Part shown: one piece after another, positions 18,470 through 27,215 of the stretch
Numbering within the stretch: position 1 is the first letter of the stretch
How the letters are laid out: the number at the start of each line of letters is the position of its first letter
Assembly (NCBI RefSeq): GCF_007280555.1
Contig: NZ_VKDB01000012.1
Location: 1-64,000 of the forward strand
Length of the DNA stretch: 64,000 nucleotides
Direction: 5' to 3'
DNA from: Deinococcus detaillensis
Lineage (GTDB): Bacteria > Deinococcota > Deinococci > Deinococcales > Deinococcaceae
Translations under genes and position numbers: made by a program
Notes under the pieces: model-generated
Database searches by the model: none
Seen by the model: the letters and a program-made list of their open reading frames with translations, nothing else
Told to the model about the DNA's origin: nothing

Positions 18470-19135
18470 ATGCGCCCCTGGATGCTGGAAGCCCCAGATA
18501 GTGAGTCATCGGCAGCGACCCGCGAAGCCTTTGCAAAAGCTTGGGCGGCGTGTGACATGGCGCTGTTGCCGGAACATGTTCCGCGATGGCTGTTTTTGCA
18601 GTGGTTGGCAGAGCAGGGATACTTGCTGCACGGCTCACAGCAGGGCGACATCACTCAATTTGAGCCGCGCACGCCCTTTGATTTCAGTCCAGATGAGTTC
18701 AGCAAACGCACGGGCGTGTTTGCAGCTTCTGATGGGATTTGGGCCATGATGTACGCGCTCAAAGACCGGGGAAAAGTCAAGCGAATCCTCAATCTGGCGC
18801 TGCAATTCAAAGAAGCGGCAGATTGGTCGCCGACAGTTTATTTCCTGTCGTTTTCGCTGCGTGAACTCAGCACTACCACCGGGCACGAACCGCTAACATC
18901 CGGTTTTGTCTATGTATTGCCCAGCGCCGGCTTTGAGCAGATGCCTGCCTACGACTGGCCGGAGCTGGGAACGGTCTTGGAACCGCACTGGGTCAATCCC
19001 AATCCCGTTACGCCGCTCCTGTGCATACCGGTCACACCCGCCGACTTCCCCCTACCCGTGCGGCTTCACGATGCGGCGCGGGTGGACGCTCTGTGCGCCG
19101 ACGATCCTTGGGGCTTTCCTTGGCTGGATGAGTAA
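18470..19135 (+). CDS. Unknown protein with ADP-ribosyltransferase-like motifs
   Basis: This 221-residue soluble protein belongs to no named family I recognise. Residues 45-110 hold YLLHGSQQGDITQFEPR and GVFAASDGIWAMMYAL. The order (Y/L)HGS, then I..FEP, then V(Y/F)A(T/A)SD..WA..YA recalls proteins with the ADP-ribosyltransferase/KptA-like fold, where the HG(S/T) strand sits in the NAD pocket. This is inference from motif order only. The remaining sequence is rich in aromatic and proline residues. It has its own leaderless promoter and converges with the M16 gene, with 4 nt between the stops, so it is not part of a visible operon. Confidence 0.6.
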   Translation: MRPWMLEAPDSESSAATREAFAKAWAACDMALLPEHVPRWLFLQWLAEQGYLLHGSQQGDITQFEPRTPFDFSPDEFSKRTGVFAASDGIWAMMYALKDRGKVKRILNLALQFKEAADWSPTVYFLSFSLRELSTTTGHEPLTSGFVYVLPSAGFEQMPAYDWPELGTVLEPHWVNPNPVTPLLCIPVTPADFPLPVRLHDAARVDALCADDPWGFPWLDE

Positions 19136-19139
19136 GCCC

Positions 19140-20393
19140 CTAGACCAATTCCCCAACCGGCCCCAGCACCGCCACCCGCAATACATCAAACGGCCTGCGC
19201 TCTAGCACGGCGCGGACTTGCCCTGGCGTCACGTCGGCGTAACGGCGCACGCTCTCCGAGGCGCTGATGAGTTCGCCGCGTGCCAGATAATCCATGCCGA
19301 GGCTAAACAAACGGCCCTGCGGCGTGCCACTTCTCAGCAGCGCCCCCACCGCGATTTTGCGGGCAGCCCGGCGCACTTCGAGGTCGGTGATGCCGCCATT
19401 TTGCACTTCACCCAGCACGGCGCGGTAAGCGTCCAGAACTTCTTGGGTGCGCGGCGGGTCGCAGGAAAAGCCGCCCACAAACATGCCCGCGCCGTCGTAC
19501 TCGGCGTGTGAAAGGTCGGCGCTGTCACACAGGCCGGTGTCCACCAAGGCCCAGTAGAGCCGCCCGTTTTCGCCGCCGATGATCTCGGTCAGCACGTGGG
19601 CCGCTTCGCGCAGCGGGTCGGCGTTGCTGAGGCCCGGTGCGGCCAGCGCCACCTGAGCGCGGCTGAGCTCGGCGTCAGGCGTCACGCTCAGGCCGCTTTG
19701 AGGAACGTGGGGCGTGATTTGCCGCTCGAACGAATGGCGGGGCCACTCGGCACAGACTTGCTCGGCGGCGTCCAGCACAGCCTGCTCGTCAAATTGGCCG
19801 CAGACCGCCAGCGTGATATTCGGCGCAGCGTAGCGCTCGGCAAAGTTGCGGCGCAGCACCTCGGGCGTCAAAGCGCTGACCGTTTGCGCCGTGCCCAGCA
19901 CCAAGTGGCCCAGCGGATGCTCACCCCAGTATTCGGCGTTCAGGATGTCCATGAGGCGCGAGTCGGGCTGATCGGCGTACATCTCGATTTCTTCCAAAAT
20001 CACTCCGCGCTCGGTGCCGACTTCCTCAGGGCGCAGGGCCGGCGTCAGCAGCACACTGAGGGCGCTGAGCAGCTCGCCGGCTTGTTCGGGCAAGCTGGCC
20101 GCGTGATACACGGTAGCTTCCTCGCTGGTAAAGGCGTTGGCCTGCCCGCCCAGCGCGTCCAAGCGGGTGTTGAGATCGAGGGCGCTGACGGATTCGGAGC
20201 CTTTGAACATCAGGTGTTCCAAAAAGTGCGACGCGCCCAGCTCGGCGGGCCGCTCGTCTCTGGCTCCAGTGCCCACGAAGTAGCCCATCGCTAACGTTTG
20301 GGCGTCGGGATCGCGTTCCAGCAACACGGTCAGGCCGCTGCTCAACACATGCTTGGTGGGCTTGAGGCCCGCTTGAGTCGTGGGATCAGACAT
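19140..20393 (-). CDS. M16 family zinc metallopeptidase (catalytic partner)
   Basis: A 417-residue M16 peptidase with the inverted zinc motif HFLEH at residues 56-60 (H56, E59, H60) and the downstream glutamate region [16 protein letters not shown] near residue 136. The two halves of the M16 fold are present ([16 protein letters not shown] starts the link). M16 enzymes degrade short unfolded peptides within a closed chamber. GGAGG precedes the ATG, and the start overlaps the upstream M16 gene by 8 nt. The pair likely forms a heterodimer, as in mitochondrial processing peptidase. Confidence 0.93.
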   Translation of the reverse strand: MSDPTTQAGLKPTKHVLSSGLTVLLERDPDAQTLAMGYFVGTGARDERPAELGASHFLEHLMFKGSESVSALDLNTRLDALGGQANAFTSEEATVYHAASLPEQAGELLSALSVLLTPALRPEEVGTERGVILEEIEMYADQPDSRLMDILNAEYWGEHPLGHLVLGTAQTVSALTPEVLRRNFAERYAAPNITLAVCGQFDEQAVLDAAEQVCAEWPRHSFERQITPHVPQSGLSVTPDAELSRAQVALAAPGLSNADPLREAAHVLTEIIGGENGRLYWALVDTGLCDSADLSHAEYDGAGMFVGGFSCDPPRTQEVLDAYRAVLGEVQNGGITDLEVRRAARKIAVGALLRSGTPQGRLFSLGMDYLARGELISASESVRRYADVTPGQVRAVLERRPFDVLRVAVLGPVGELV

Positions 20394-21627
20394 GGGCCGC
20401 CTCCGTTTTGAGTGACAAAGGCACCGGGCCGAGCGACGCCAAACTGAGTTCGCCCAAGTCGTAACCCGCTAGAAAGGTATTGACACGCTCCAAAGTCAAC
20501 TCGGCAATTTCGGTTCTCATTTCGCTGGCCTCGCGCACCCGCCCGAAAACGGCCAAGTCGCGGGCCATCCCGCCGCTGCGAGCACGGATGCTCTCGGAGC
20601 CGAAAACCGTGCTGGCCATCAAGGCGTTTTTGGCGCGGTCAAACTCGGCCCCCGTCAGTCCGGCTTGCCAGCGGCGCAGTTCGCCGAGCATCACGCTCAG
20701 CGTTTCGGGAGCGCGTTGGGGAGTGCTGGCCGCGTAGCCGCTGATGAGGCCTACCCCGCCCACCACCTGCGGGCCAGCGTGGACACTGTAGGCCAGCCCC
20801 CGGTCTTCGCGCACTGCTTGAAACAGGCGGCTGGCGCTCCCGCCCGACAAAGCGGTGAGCGAGAGGTGCCAAGCCAACCAGTCCGGCGAGAGCGGCGAAA
20901 TGCCCCGTCCGGTGAAGGTGAAGTGGGTCTGCTGGCTGTCGCCTTTGAGGTGCGAGGTGGTACCCAGAATCGGCGTCAGCGGTACTGGCTGGGTGTCTGC
21001 TGTTTGCCAGTCTCCGAACAATTCGGCGGCCAGATCAAAGACTGCTTCGGCCTGCGTGTCGGCCACCACGCTCAGGATGCTGCCGTCCGCGCCGTAGCGC
21101 TGCCAAAAGGCGCGGGCAGTGTCGGGGGTGATCTGACTGAGGCCCTGCGCCGTGCCGCTGGTGGGGTGGGCGTAGCCGCTTGTTCCAAAGACCATTCGCC
21201 GCGCTTCCAGGCCCAGGCGCTCAGCGGGGTTGTCCTGCGAACTTTCCAGATCCTGGCGGGCGAGATCGAGCAGCACCGGCAACTCGCCTGCGGGAAGGTG
21301 GGGGCGGCGCAGCAGATCAGCGTACAGGCGCAGCGCTCCGGCGAGGTCTTCATTCAGGCCGCTACCCGAAAAGTAGGTTGCCTCGGCGTCTATCCCGCCG
21401 CCGCGCCGCACACCGAGGTCGTCCAGGGCGTCTTGAAATTGCCGAGCGCTGAACGCGCCCGCACCTTTGTAAAGCCATTCTTCCACCAAGCCCGCCGTGC
21501 CTTCCTGCCCTGCGGGGTCGTGGGCGCTGCCCAGCGGCAGGCGCAAATGGAAGGAAAAACCGGGGGTGGCGCGGCGCTCAAAGGCCACAGTCAGGCCGCT
21601 GGCGAGGGTTCGGGTTTGGGCAGGCAT
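20386..21627 (-). CDS. M16 family peptidase-like protein lacking the zinc motif
   Basis: This 413-residue protein has the M16 fold but the zinc site is lost. The segment aligned to [10 protein letters not shown] reads [10 protein letters not shown], so both histidines are replaced. It keeps the glycine-rich and arginine/tyrosine motif near the C-terminus ([24 protein letters not shown]) that the inactive partner uses to complete the other subunit's active site. It is the first gene of a two-gene unit with the catalytic M16. ATG 21627 is preferred to TTG 21630; TAGAAT lies 8 nt upstream. Confidence 0.9.
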   Translation of the reverse strand: MPAQTRTLASGLTVAFERRATPGFSFHLRLPLGSAHDPAGQEGTAGLVEEWLYKGAGAFSARQFQDALDDLGVRRGGGIDAEATYFSGSGLNEDLAGALRLYADLLRRPHLPAGELPVLLDLARQDLESSQDNPAERLGLEARRMVFGTSGYAHPTSGTAQGLSQITPDTARAFWQRYGADGSILSVVADTQAEAVFDLAAELFGDWQTADTQPVPLTPILGTTSHLKGDSQQTHFTFTGRGISPLSPDWLAWHLSLTALSGGSASRLFQAVREDRGLAYSVHAGPQVVGGVGLISGYAASTPQRAPETLSVMLGELRRWQAGLTGAEFDRAKNALMASTVFGSESIRARSGGMARDLAVFGRVREASEMRTEIAELTLERVNTFLAGYDLGELSLASLGPVPLSLKTEAAHV

Positions 21628-21725
21628 CAAGGAAGATTCTAGAGCAGGGAGGCGGGAGAGAAAGGGGGAGTCCTCTCAGGCCAAATTTCAGGTGGGCTTG
21701 TGGTTCCCGGCCTAGCGTGATGGGT

Positions 21726-23000
21726 ATGAAAAAGCGCTTGGTTTGGCGGGGGCTGTTGCTGGGAATGGTGCTGAGTGGTTTGGGAGCGGCCCAGAGCCAG
21801 CCGCCCGCCCTCAACTCTCCCCCACTCAATCTGACCAACGCTCTCTACCTGAGCAAAGCGCTGACCTACATTCAAACCCACGCGCTCTACAGCAGCCGGG
21901 TGGACTGGCCCAAGACTCAGGCCGAGGCGCAGCGATTGGCCCAGACCACCACGACCACCGCCCAGCTCTACCCCTTTTTGCGGGAAGTCATTCGTGAACT
22001 CGGCGACCACCACAGCGCTTTTCAGACTCCCACCGATGAAGGGTTGCTGCTCAACAATCTGGGCAAACCCGACGCCGGATATTTGGCGGTGGCGACGCTT
22101 GACGGGCTGCACCGGGTTTCTTCCGTGTTCGCGGGCAGTCGGGCAGCCCAAGCTGGGTTGCGGGCGGGCGATCTGATCGTCTCGTACCAGAACAACGGCA
22201 GCGTGTCACGCCACCTGACCTGGCGGCATAGCGGCGAGCGAACTACCCATACAGCCACTTGGCCCCTTCAACCCAACACCTCACCTGTGCCAGCGGTGGG
22301 GCGGGCGCTGCCGAACCATCTGGGAACGCTGGAGCTGTATTCCAACATGCCGTGGGCAAGTCCAACCTTGCAGATCAAGTACGCGGCGCAGGCCCAAGCG
22401 CAGCTCAAGAGCGCTGACCAGACGGCCCGGTGCGGCTGGATTCTTGATTTGCGGCGAGATGAGGGCGGCAACACCGGCGCGATGATGCTGGCGCTTGGCC
22501 CCTTACTGGGCGACGGCTCTGTCATGACGTACTGGCCTCAGCGGCAAGCGGCACTCAGCCAGCAAGTCATTTACAAAGAGGGCCAGGTCAAGGCAGTGGT
22601 GGCGGGCCGCCCGCGTGATCTGGGCTTGATCTTTGCGCTCCCCCACCCCGTCACCCTGAAAGTCAAGAACCCGCCGGTTGCCGTCTTGCAGGGCAGCTTC
22701 ACCGCCAGCGCGGCGGAAGGGTTGGTGGTGGCCTTTCACGGACGCCCGCTGACCCGCTTTTTTGGCGCGGCCACTTATGGGGTGCCAACCGGCAATGCTG
22801 GAATCCGCCTCCCCGATGGCGCGAGCATTCGGCTCACCGAGGGCGTCAGCGTAGACCGGCAGGGCCATCAGTACGAGGGGCCAATCGCGCCCGACGTGGT
22901 CACGGCGGAATGGAGCCACTTCGGGGAAGCGGGCGACCCCACGCTGATCGCCGCAACCCAGTGGCTGGAAAGTCAGGCGAGTTGCCGGGCGGCCAGATAG
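21726..23000 (+). CDS. Secreted S41 (C-terminal processing) family peptidase
   Basis: The 424-residue protein starts with a signal peptide (MKKRLVWRGLLLGMVLSGLG). A PDZ-like region (GYLAVATLDGLHRVSSVFAG, AGLRAGDLIVSYQ) precedes the peptidase domain. The S41 motifs are ILDLRRDEGGNTGAMM and GSFTASAAEGLVVAF, the second holding the nucleophilic serine. It should cleave C-terminal tails of envelope proteins. ATG 21726 is chosen because TAGCGT lies 7 nt before it; ATG 21720 and GTG 21717 are alternatives. The gene is divergent from the M16 pair. Confidence 0.88.
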   Translation: MKKRLVWRGLLLGMVLSGLGAAQSQPPALNSPPLNLTNALYLSKALTYIQTHALYSSRVDWPKTQAEAQRLAQTTTTTAQLYPFLREVIRELGDHHSAFQTPTDEGLLLNNLGKPDAGYLAVATLDGLHRVSSVFAGSRAAQAGLRAGDLIVSYQNNGSVSRHLTWRHSGERTTHTATWPLQPNTSPVPAVGRALPNHLGTLELYSNMPWASPTLQIKYAAQAQAQLKSADQTARCGWILDLRRDEGGNTGAMMLALGPLLGDGSVMTYWPQRQAALSQQVIYKEGQVKAVVAGRPRDLGLIFALPHPVTLKVKNPPVAVLQGSFTASAAEGLVVAFHGRPLTRFFGAATYGVPTGNAGIRLPDGASIRLTEGVSVDRQGHQYEGPIAPDVVTAEWSHFGEAGDPTLIAATQWLESQASCRAAR

Positions 23001-23038
23001 CAACCCTTTAATCTGCTGCGCCGCCCCTGTCCATCCCC

Positions 23039-23044
23039 TATTGT
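23039..23044 (+). promoter_or_regulatory. -10 box TATTGT before the CAX antiporter
   Basis: TATTGT ends 7 nt before the ATG at 23052, consistent with a leaderless start. Confidence 0.45.
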
Positions 23045-23051
23045 CAGCGCT

Positions 23052-24185
23052 ATGAATCTCTTGCTGGCCTTTATCCCGATCAGTCTGCTGCTGGAATACG
23101 TCTTTCACGCGCCGCCGCTGTGGGTGTTCGGCGCGTCCACGGTAGCGATTATTCCGCTGGCCGACTGGCTCAGGAAGGCGACCGAACAGGTCGCCGCCCG
23201 CGCGGGACAGACCATCGGCGGGCTGCTCAACGTCACCTTTGGCAACCTCGCCGAGTTGATTATTGCCATTTTCGTGCTGCTGGCGGGCAACACCGCTGTG
23301 GTGAAAGCGCAAATCACCGGCAGCATCATCGGCAACGGGCTGCTGGGGCTGGGGCTGGCCATCTTGATCGGCAGCTTTGGCCGCAGCCGCCAGAAATTCA
23401 GCGGCGAGAACGCTGGGCAGCTCAATTCGATGCTGTTTTTGGTGGTGGTGGCCTTGCTGCTACCCGCCCTGTTTGACCTGACCGAGCGCCTGCCTGCCTT
23501 TGAAGCCGGAAGCGCCGCCGCCCGCAACAACTTAGACGAATATCTGAGTTTGGGCGTGGCGGTGGTGCTGATCTTGGTCTACGGCCTGAACTTGGTTTAT
23601 ACGCTGGTGACGCACAAAGACGTGTTTGCGCTGGAAGAAGAGGAGCATCAAGGCACGCTCTGGCCGACTTGGAAAGCGGCGGCAGTGCTGCTGGGCGCAA
23701 CGGCCATCATCGCGCTGGAATCCGAGATGCTCTCCGGTGCGCTGGACGCCAGCAGCGCCGCGCTGGGCCTCAGTCCGTTTTTTCTGGGCATTATTGTTTT
23801 GGCGGTGGTAGGCAACTTTGCCGAGTACATCGCGGGCAGTTACTTTGCGCGGCAAGGCAAAATTGGGCTGGCCATCAATATCGCCATAGGCGCGACCATT
23901 CAAGTGGCATTGTTTACCGCGCCGCTGCTGGTGATTATTTCGTATTTGATCGGCAAGCCGATGAACTTGGTGTTTTCCAGTCCGCTGGAACTGGTGGCGA
24001 TTGTGGCAGTGGCGCTGATCGTCACGACTGTCACCAAAGACGGCGAGGCGACCTGGTTTGAAGGCGTGATGCTGATCGCGGTGTATTTGCTGCTGGCACT
24101 GGCGTTTTACTTCGTGACACCCAGCGAGAAAGCGGCACAGTTGAACATCCCACCAGCTCAGGTGGTCGTACTCCAAACAAGCTGA
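23052..24185 (+). CDS. Calcium/proton antiporter of the CAX family
   Basis: This 377-residue protein has about eleven membrane segments in two homologous halves. Each half carries the family's ion-binding alpha repeat: [17 protein letters not shown] in the first and [17 protein letters not shown] in the second, with the acidic residue after GN(L/F)AE. An acidic loop (ALEEEEHQG) lies between the halves, as in CAX proteins. It should export calcium in exchange for protons. A strong hairpin follows 35 nt after the stop. Confidence 0.92.
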   Translation: MNLLLAFIPISLLLEYVFHAPPLWVFGASTVAIIPLADWLRKATEQVAARAGQTIGGLLNVTFGNLAELIIAIFVLLAGNTAVVKAQITGSIIGNGLLGLGLAILIGSFGRSRQKFSGENAGQLNSMLFLVVVALLLPALFDLTERLPAFEAGSAAARNNLDEYLSLGVAVVLILVYGLNLVYTLVTHKDVFALEEEEHQGTLWPTWKAAAVLLGATAIIALESEMLSGALDASSAALGLSPFFLGIIVLAVVGNFAEYIAGSYFARQGKIGLAINIAIGATIQVALFTAPLLVIISYLIGKPMNLVFSSPLELVAIVAVALIVTTVTKDGEATWFEGVMLIAVYLLLALAFYFVTPSEKAAQLNIPPAQVVVLQTS

Positions 24186-24220
24186 GTAGTTGAGCGTTGC
24201 AAACTTGCACCGCCCAATAA

Positions 24221-24254
24221 ACACCCCGCCTGAGCTGACCCTTAGGCGGGGTGT
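24221..24254 (+). terminator. Hairpin terminator after the CAX antiporter
   Basis: Two 14-nt arms (24221-24234 and 24241-24254) pair along their whole length with one G-U, around a 6-nt loop. The tail is not a clean T-run, so it may act as a strong stem or with a partner protein. Confidence 0.7.
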
Positions 24255-24452
24255 CAAAGCTCAAGGGGAACATACATAAACTTACTCTGGCTAGCGACTC
24301 GAACAGCGTCTATGTCGGCGGAGCGGCATGCGGCGGCCAAGTGGGCCGCGCCCTGCTGAAGCCGTTGCGGGTCGGGTACACATTCGGGCGCTGGCTGGAC
24401 TTGGTGTCCCTTCCGCTCACACTGGACAACGCGGGGCGTTCAGAATAAGGCC

Positions 24453-25052
24453 ATGACCGCGCCCGATCTTCAAACCGGCCTGCCCGCGCCCAGCGCCACT
24501 GCCAAGGAACTCACCCGCCTTGCCCGCAGCGGCCCGCCCCACGTCCGCGAAGCGGCGGCCCGCCATCCCAACACGCCCGCCGAAGTGCTGGGCAGCCTCG
24601 CCGCCGACTTTCCCGAAGCGGTGATTGCCAACCCAGCGCTGCCACTTCTCAGGCTGGCCCAAATGCAGCATATTCAGCGCTGGACGGGCCGCAGCTTGGC
24701 CCGCCTCGCCGCCGTGGACGCCGCTCCCGAGTGGATTCAAGAACTGGCCATGCGTCACAGCGACCCGCAGGCGCAGTGGGCGGTGGCAGGCCGCGCCGCG
24801 CTGAGCGAAACCCGGCTGCGCCAACTGGCCGCCAGAGGCGAATGGCAACTGCGGGCGGCGGTGGCCCAGCACCCCGATTTGCCCGCCGAAGTGCTCGCCA
24901 GCCTCGCCGCCGACCCCGATTACGGCGTGCGGCTCTCGCTGGCGGCTCACCCCACCCTGCCGCCGGAAGTCTTAAGGCTCCTGCAACAAGACCCCCACCC
25001 CTTGGTGCGCCGCCGCACCCAGATGGTCAATGCCAAAGTGAGGCCGCTGTGA
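24453..25052 (+). CDS. Leucine-rich repeat variant (LRV) protein
   Basis: This 199-residue protein is built from repeats of the LRV type, such as VREAAARHPNTPAEVLGSLA, LRAAVAQHPDLPAEVLASLA and VRLSLAAHPTLPPEVLRLL, with the recurring (A/R)xHPxxPxEVLxxL core. LRV proteins form a curved solenoid likely to bind protein or RNA; no catalytic residues are visible. Its TGA overlaps the GTG of the DUF2239 gene, which in turn overlaps the exonuclease gene, so the three are coupled. CAGAAT lies 6 nt before the ATG. Confidence 0.82.
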   Translation: MTAPDLQTGLPAPSATAKELTRLARSGPPHVREAAARHPNTPAEVLGSLAADFPEAVIANPALPLLRLAQMQHIQRWTGRSLARLAAVDAAPEWIQELAMRHSDPQAQWAVAGRAALSETRLRQLAARGEWQLRAAVAQHPDLPAEVLASLAADPDYGVRLSLAAHPTLPPEVLRLLQQDPHPLVRRRTQMVNAKVRPL

Positions 25053-25618
25053 ATGAAACTGCTGTCCGTGAGCAGACCTACACCGCCTTTCTCGGACAGG
25101 AGCGCCTGATCACCGCGCCGCTGCCAGAAGTCTTGGAGCAGGTCAAGCGGCACTTGGATTCTTCTGAACGGGCCTTGCCCATCTTGATTTTTGATGACCA
25201 GACCGGAGCGCAGGTGGATTTTAATTTTCAGGGCAGCGCCGCTCAGATATTGGCTGGAGCCGCCCCGCCCGCCCCCGATCCGCAGGCCGCCGTACAAGAA
25301 GTCAACCTGTTGCCGCGCCACTGGGAGTGGCTGCAGGCCCAGCCCAGCGGAAAGTCGGCCACCCTGCGCCGCTTAGTGGACGCCGCCCGCAAAACTGAAG
25401 CCGGAGCCGCCCGCGCCAGAGCGTCCCGCGACGCTGCCAGCCACTTTCTCACCGTGATGGCGGGCGATCAAGCGGGATTGGAAGACGTGCAACGCGCCCT
25501 TTACGCCGCCGACCGTGAGCGCTTTGAAACGCTGATCTTCGCTGCCGACTGGCCCGAAGGCGTCAGCGCCCACGCGCTTTATTTGGCTGGGGCAGCTTTT
25601 GGAGAAGAAACGCCATGA
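25049..25618 (+). CDS. DUF2239 family protein
   Basis: The 189-residue protein starts at a GTG overlapping the LRV stop. It shows the DUF2239 layout: [23 protein letters not shown] at the front (continuing past 20 residues), [18 protein letters not shown], then a helical C-terminal part with [32 protein letters not shown] residues. The C-terminal half resembles a nucleotide- or DNA-associated helical bundle. The family has no established biochemical function that I can state. It is coupled to an LRV protein and an exonuclease, which hints at nucleic-acid work. Confidence 0.8.
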   Translation: MNETAVREQTYTAFLGQERLITAPLPEVLEQVKRHLDSSERALPILIFDDQTGAQVDFNFQGSAAQILAGAAPPAPDPQAAVQEVNLLPRHWEWLQAQPSGKSATLRRLVDAARKTEAGAARARASRDAASHFLTVMAGDQAGLEDVQRALYAADRERFETLIFAADWPEGVSAHALYLAGAAFGEETP

Positions 25619-26175
25619 CCCCTTTTCCGCTGCGCCAGCCGATCATTTTTCTGGATACCGAAACCGGAGGCCGCGACCCCAAGCGCCACCCGCTGCTGAC
25701 CATCGGCTTGGTGACACTTGGCCTGGACGGTCAGATCAGCCGCCCGCTGCACCTGCTGGTCAAGCACGATCACTACGAGGTGGAAGCGGGCGCGATGGAG
25801 GTCAACGGCATTGATCTGGAGGCCCACGACGCCGCCGCCCAGCCGCCCGAAGCGGTGGCCGCCGCCGTGCGTGAATACGCCGCCGAAGTGGGGCGGGTGA
25901 TGCTTGGCGGCCACAATTTCAACTTCGATTTGGGCTTCTTGCGCCCGCTGCTGCCAGATTTACGCAAAGTCTTCAGAAGCGGCTACGTGGACACCAAACT
26001 CAGCGCCCAGTTTCTGATTCACGCCGGAGCGTTGCCGCATCAAATCGGCACACCGCTCAGCCAACTCACCGAGCATTTCGGCATCGAGTACGCCGCCCAC
26101 AACGCCCTGGAAGACGCTGCGGCGACGGCCAAGGTGTATGTGGAACTGCTGAAGTTGGCGGGCGGCTCCGGCTAA
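25615..26175 (+). CDS. DnaQ-like 3'-5' exonuclease
   Basis: A 186-residue DEDD-family exonuclease. ExoI is seen as FLDTETGG (metal-binding Asp and Glu), ExoII as [11 protein letters not shown], and ExoIII as [14 protein letters not shown] with the catalytic His and last Asp, making it DEDDh. Size fits a stand-alone proofreading or RNA-trimming enzyme, such as an RNase T or epsilon-like protein. The ATG overlaps the stop of the DUF2239 gene by 4 nt. It may act with the two upstream proteins. Confidence 0.9.
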   Translation: MTPFPLRQPIIFLDTETGGRDPKRHPLLTIGLVTLGLDGQISRPLHLLVKHDHYEVEAGAMEVNGIDLEAHDAAAQPPEAVAAAVREYAAEVGRVMLGGHNFNFDLGFLRPLLPDLRKVFRSGYVDTKLSAQFLIHAGALPHQIGTPLSQLTEHFGIEYAAHNALEDAAATAKVYVELLKLAGGSG

Positions 26176-26189
26176 AGAGTCAGGCCGGC

Positions 26190-26195
26190 TAAACT
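26190..26195 (+). promoter_or_regulatory. -10 box TAAACT before ispF
   Basis: TAAACT ends 7 nt before the ispF ATG at 26203, with no Shine-Dalgarno sequence between. Confidence 0.6.
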
Positions 26196-26202
26196 CCTGT
26201 CT

Positions 26203-26688
26203 ATGTCAGCACAACCGCTCCCCTACCGAATCGGCTACGGAGAAGACGCCCACCGCCTCGCTGCTGGAAGGCCTCTGATTCTCGGCGGCGTCGAAATTAC
26301 TGGCGCTGAGCGCGGCCCAGTGGCCCACAGCGACGGCGACGCGGCCCTGCACACCCTCTCCGACGCCCTACTCTCCGGCCTCGCGCTGGGCGACATCGGC
26401 CAGTATTTTCCTGATACCGACCCAAAGTGGGCGGGCCTGAATTCGGCAGACATCTTGCGGCGCTGCCTTGAGTTGGTGCGCGAACGCGGCTACGCACCCG
26501 CCAACGCCGCCTTGGTCATTACCTTGGATACCCCCAAACTCGGCAGCAAACGCACTGAAATCGCTCAGCGAATCGCCAAGCTGCTGGGGCTCGATTCCAG
26601 CGAGGTGGGCGTGAGTTTCAAGACCTCCGAAGGCCTCGCGCCCGACCACATTCAGGCCCGCGCCACCATCCTTTTGGTTCGGCTATGA
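26203..26688 (+). CDS. ispF: 2-C-methyl-D-erythritol 2,4-cyclodiphosphate synthase
   Basis: The 161-residue enzyme makes MEcPP from CDP-ME 2-phosphate in the MEP isoprenoid pathway. Zinc ligands are visible as DAH (D15, H17) and H42 in [11 protein letters not shown]. The family motifs [14 protein letters not shown] and [12 protein letters not shown] and the C-terminal SFKTSEGL are also intact. Length is normal. It starts right behind a leaderless-type promoter and its TGA overlaps the ATG of trmL by 4 nt. Confidence 0.96.
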   Translation: MSAQPLPYRIGYGEDAHRLAAGRPLILGGVEITGAERGPVAHSDGDAALHTLSDALLSGLALGDIGQYFPDTDPKWAGLNSADILRRCLELVRERGYAPANAALVITLDTPKLGSKRTEIAQRIAKLLGLDSSEVGVSFKTSEGLAPDHIQARATILLVRL

Positions 26689-27158
26689 CTGAAAATCCTC
26701 AGCTCCCGGTATCACTTTGCCATGTGGTGCTGTATTCACCCGAAAAAGCCGGCAATGTCGGCAACGTGGCCCGCACCTGCGCGGTGCTGGGGGCCGAGCT
26801 GCACCTGATCAGGCCCTACGGCTTCCACCTCCAAGACCGCGAGTTTGCCCGCGCCGTGATGGATTACCTGGAAGGCGTGACGCTGCACCAGCACGATTCC
26901 TGGACGGCCTTTCAAAATACCCTGAGCAGCGCGGCAAGGGTCTGGGCTTTTTCCACCCACGCCACTGACATTTACAGCGACGCCCAGTTTGTGCGGGGCG
27001 ATTACTTGTTGTTCGGGCCGGAATCGCGCGGCTTGCCGGTGTGGCTGCGCGACGCCCTCCCCAAACTCAAATTGCCGCAGCCTGGTGGGGGCCGCAGCCT
27101 GAATTTGGCAGTGGCAGCGGGCGCGGCGGCCTTTGAAGTGCAGCGGCAAGTCGGCTGA
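26685..27158 (+). CDS. trmL: tRNA (cytidine/uridine-2'-O-)-methyltransferase TrmL-like (SPOUT)
   Basis: This 157-residue SPOUT methyltransferase shows the three SpoU motifs: [34 protein letters not shown] and [21 protein letters not shown]. TrmL-type enzymes methylate the 2'-O of the wobble nucleotide 34 in tRNA-Leu. The short length without an N-terminal RNA-binding domain supports TrmL over TrmH. It overlaps ispF by 4 nt and is probably translated with it. Confidence 0.9.
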   Translation: MTENPQLPVSLCHVVLYSPEKAGNVGNVARTCAVLGAELHLIRPYGFHLQDREFARAVMDYLEGVTLHQHDSWTAFQNTLSSAARVWAFSTHATDIYSDAQFVRGDYLLFGPESRGLPVWLRDALPKLKLPQPGGGRSLNLAVAAGAAAFEVQRQVG

Positions 27159-27215
27159 GACGAACTCGACTTCAGCCCTCAAGCAAGATCAGTTTCAATC
27201 CGGCAAAATGACGAC

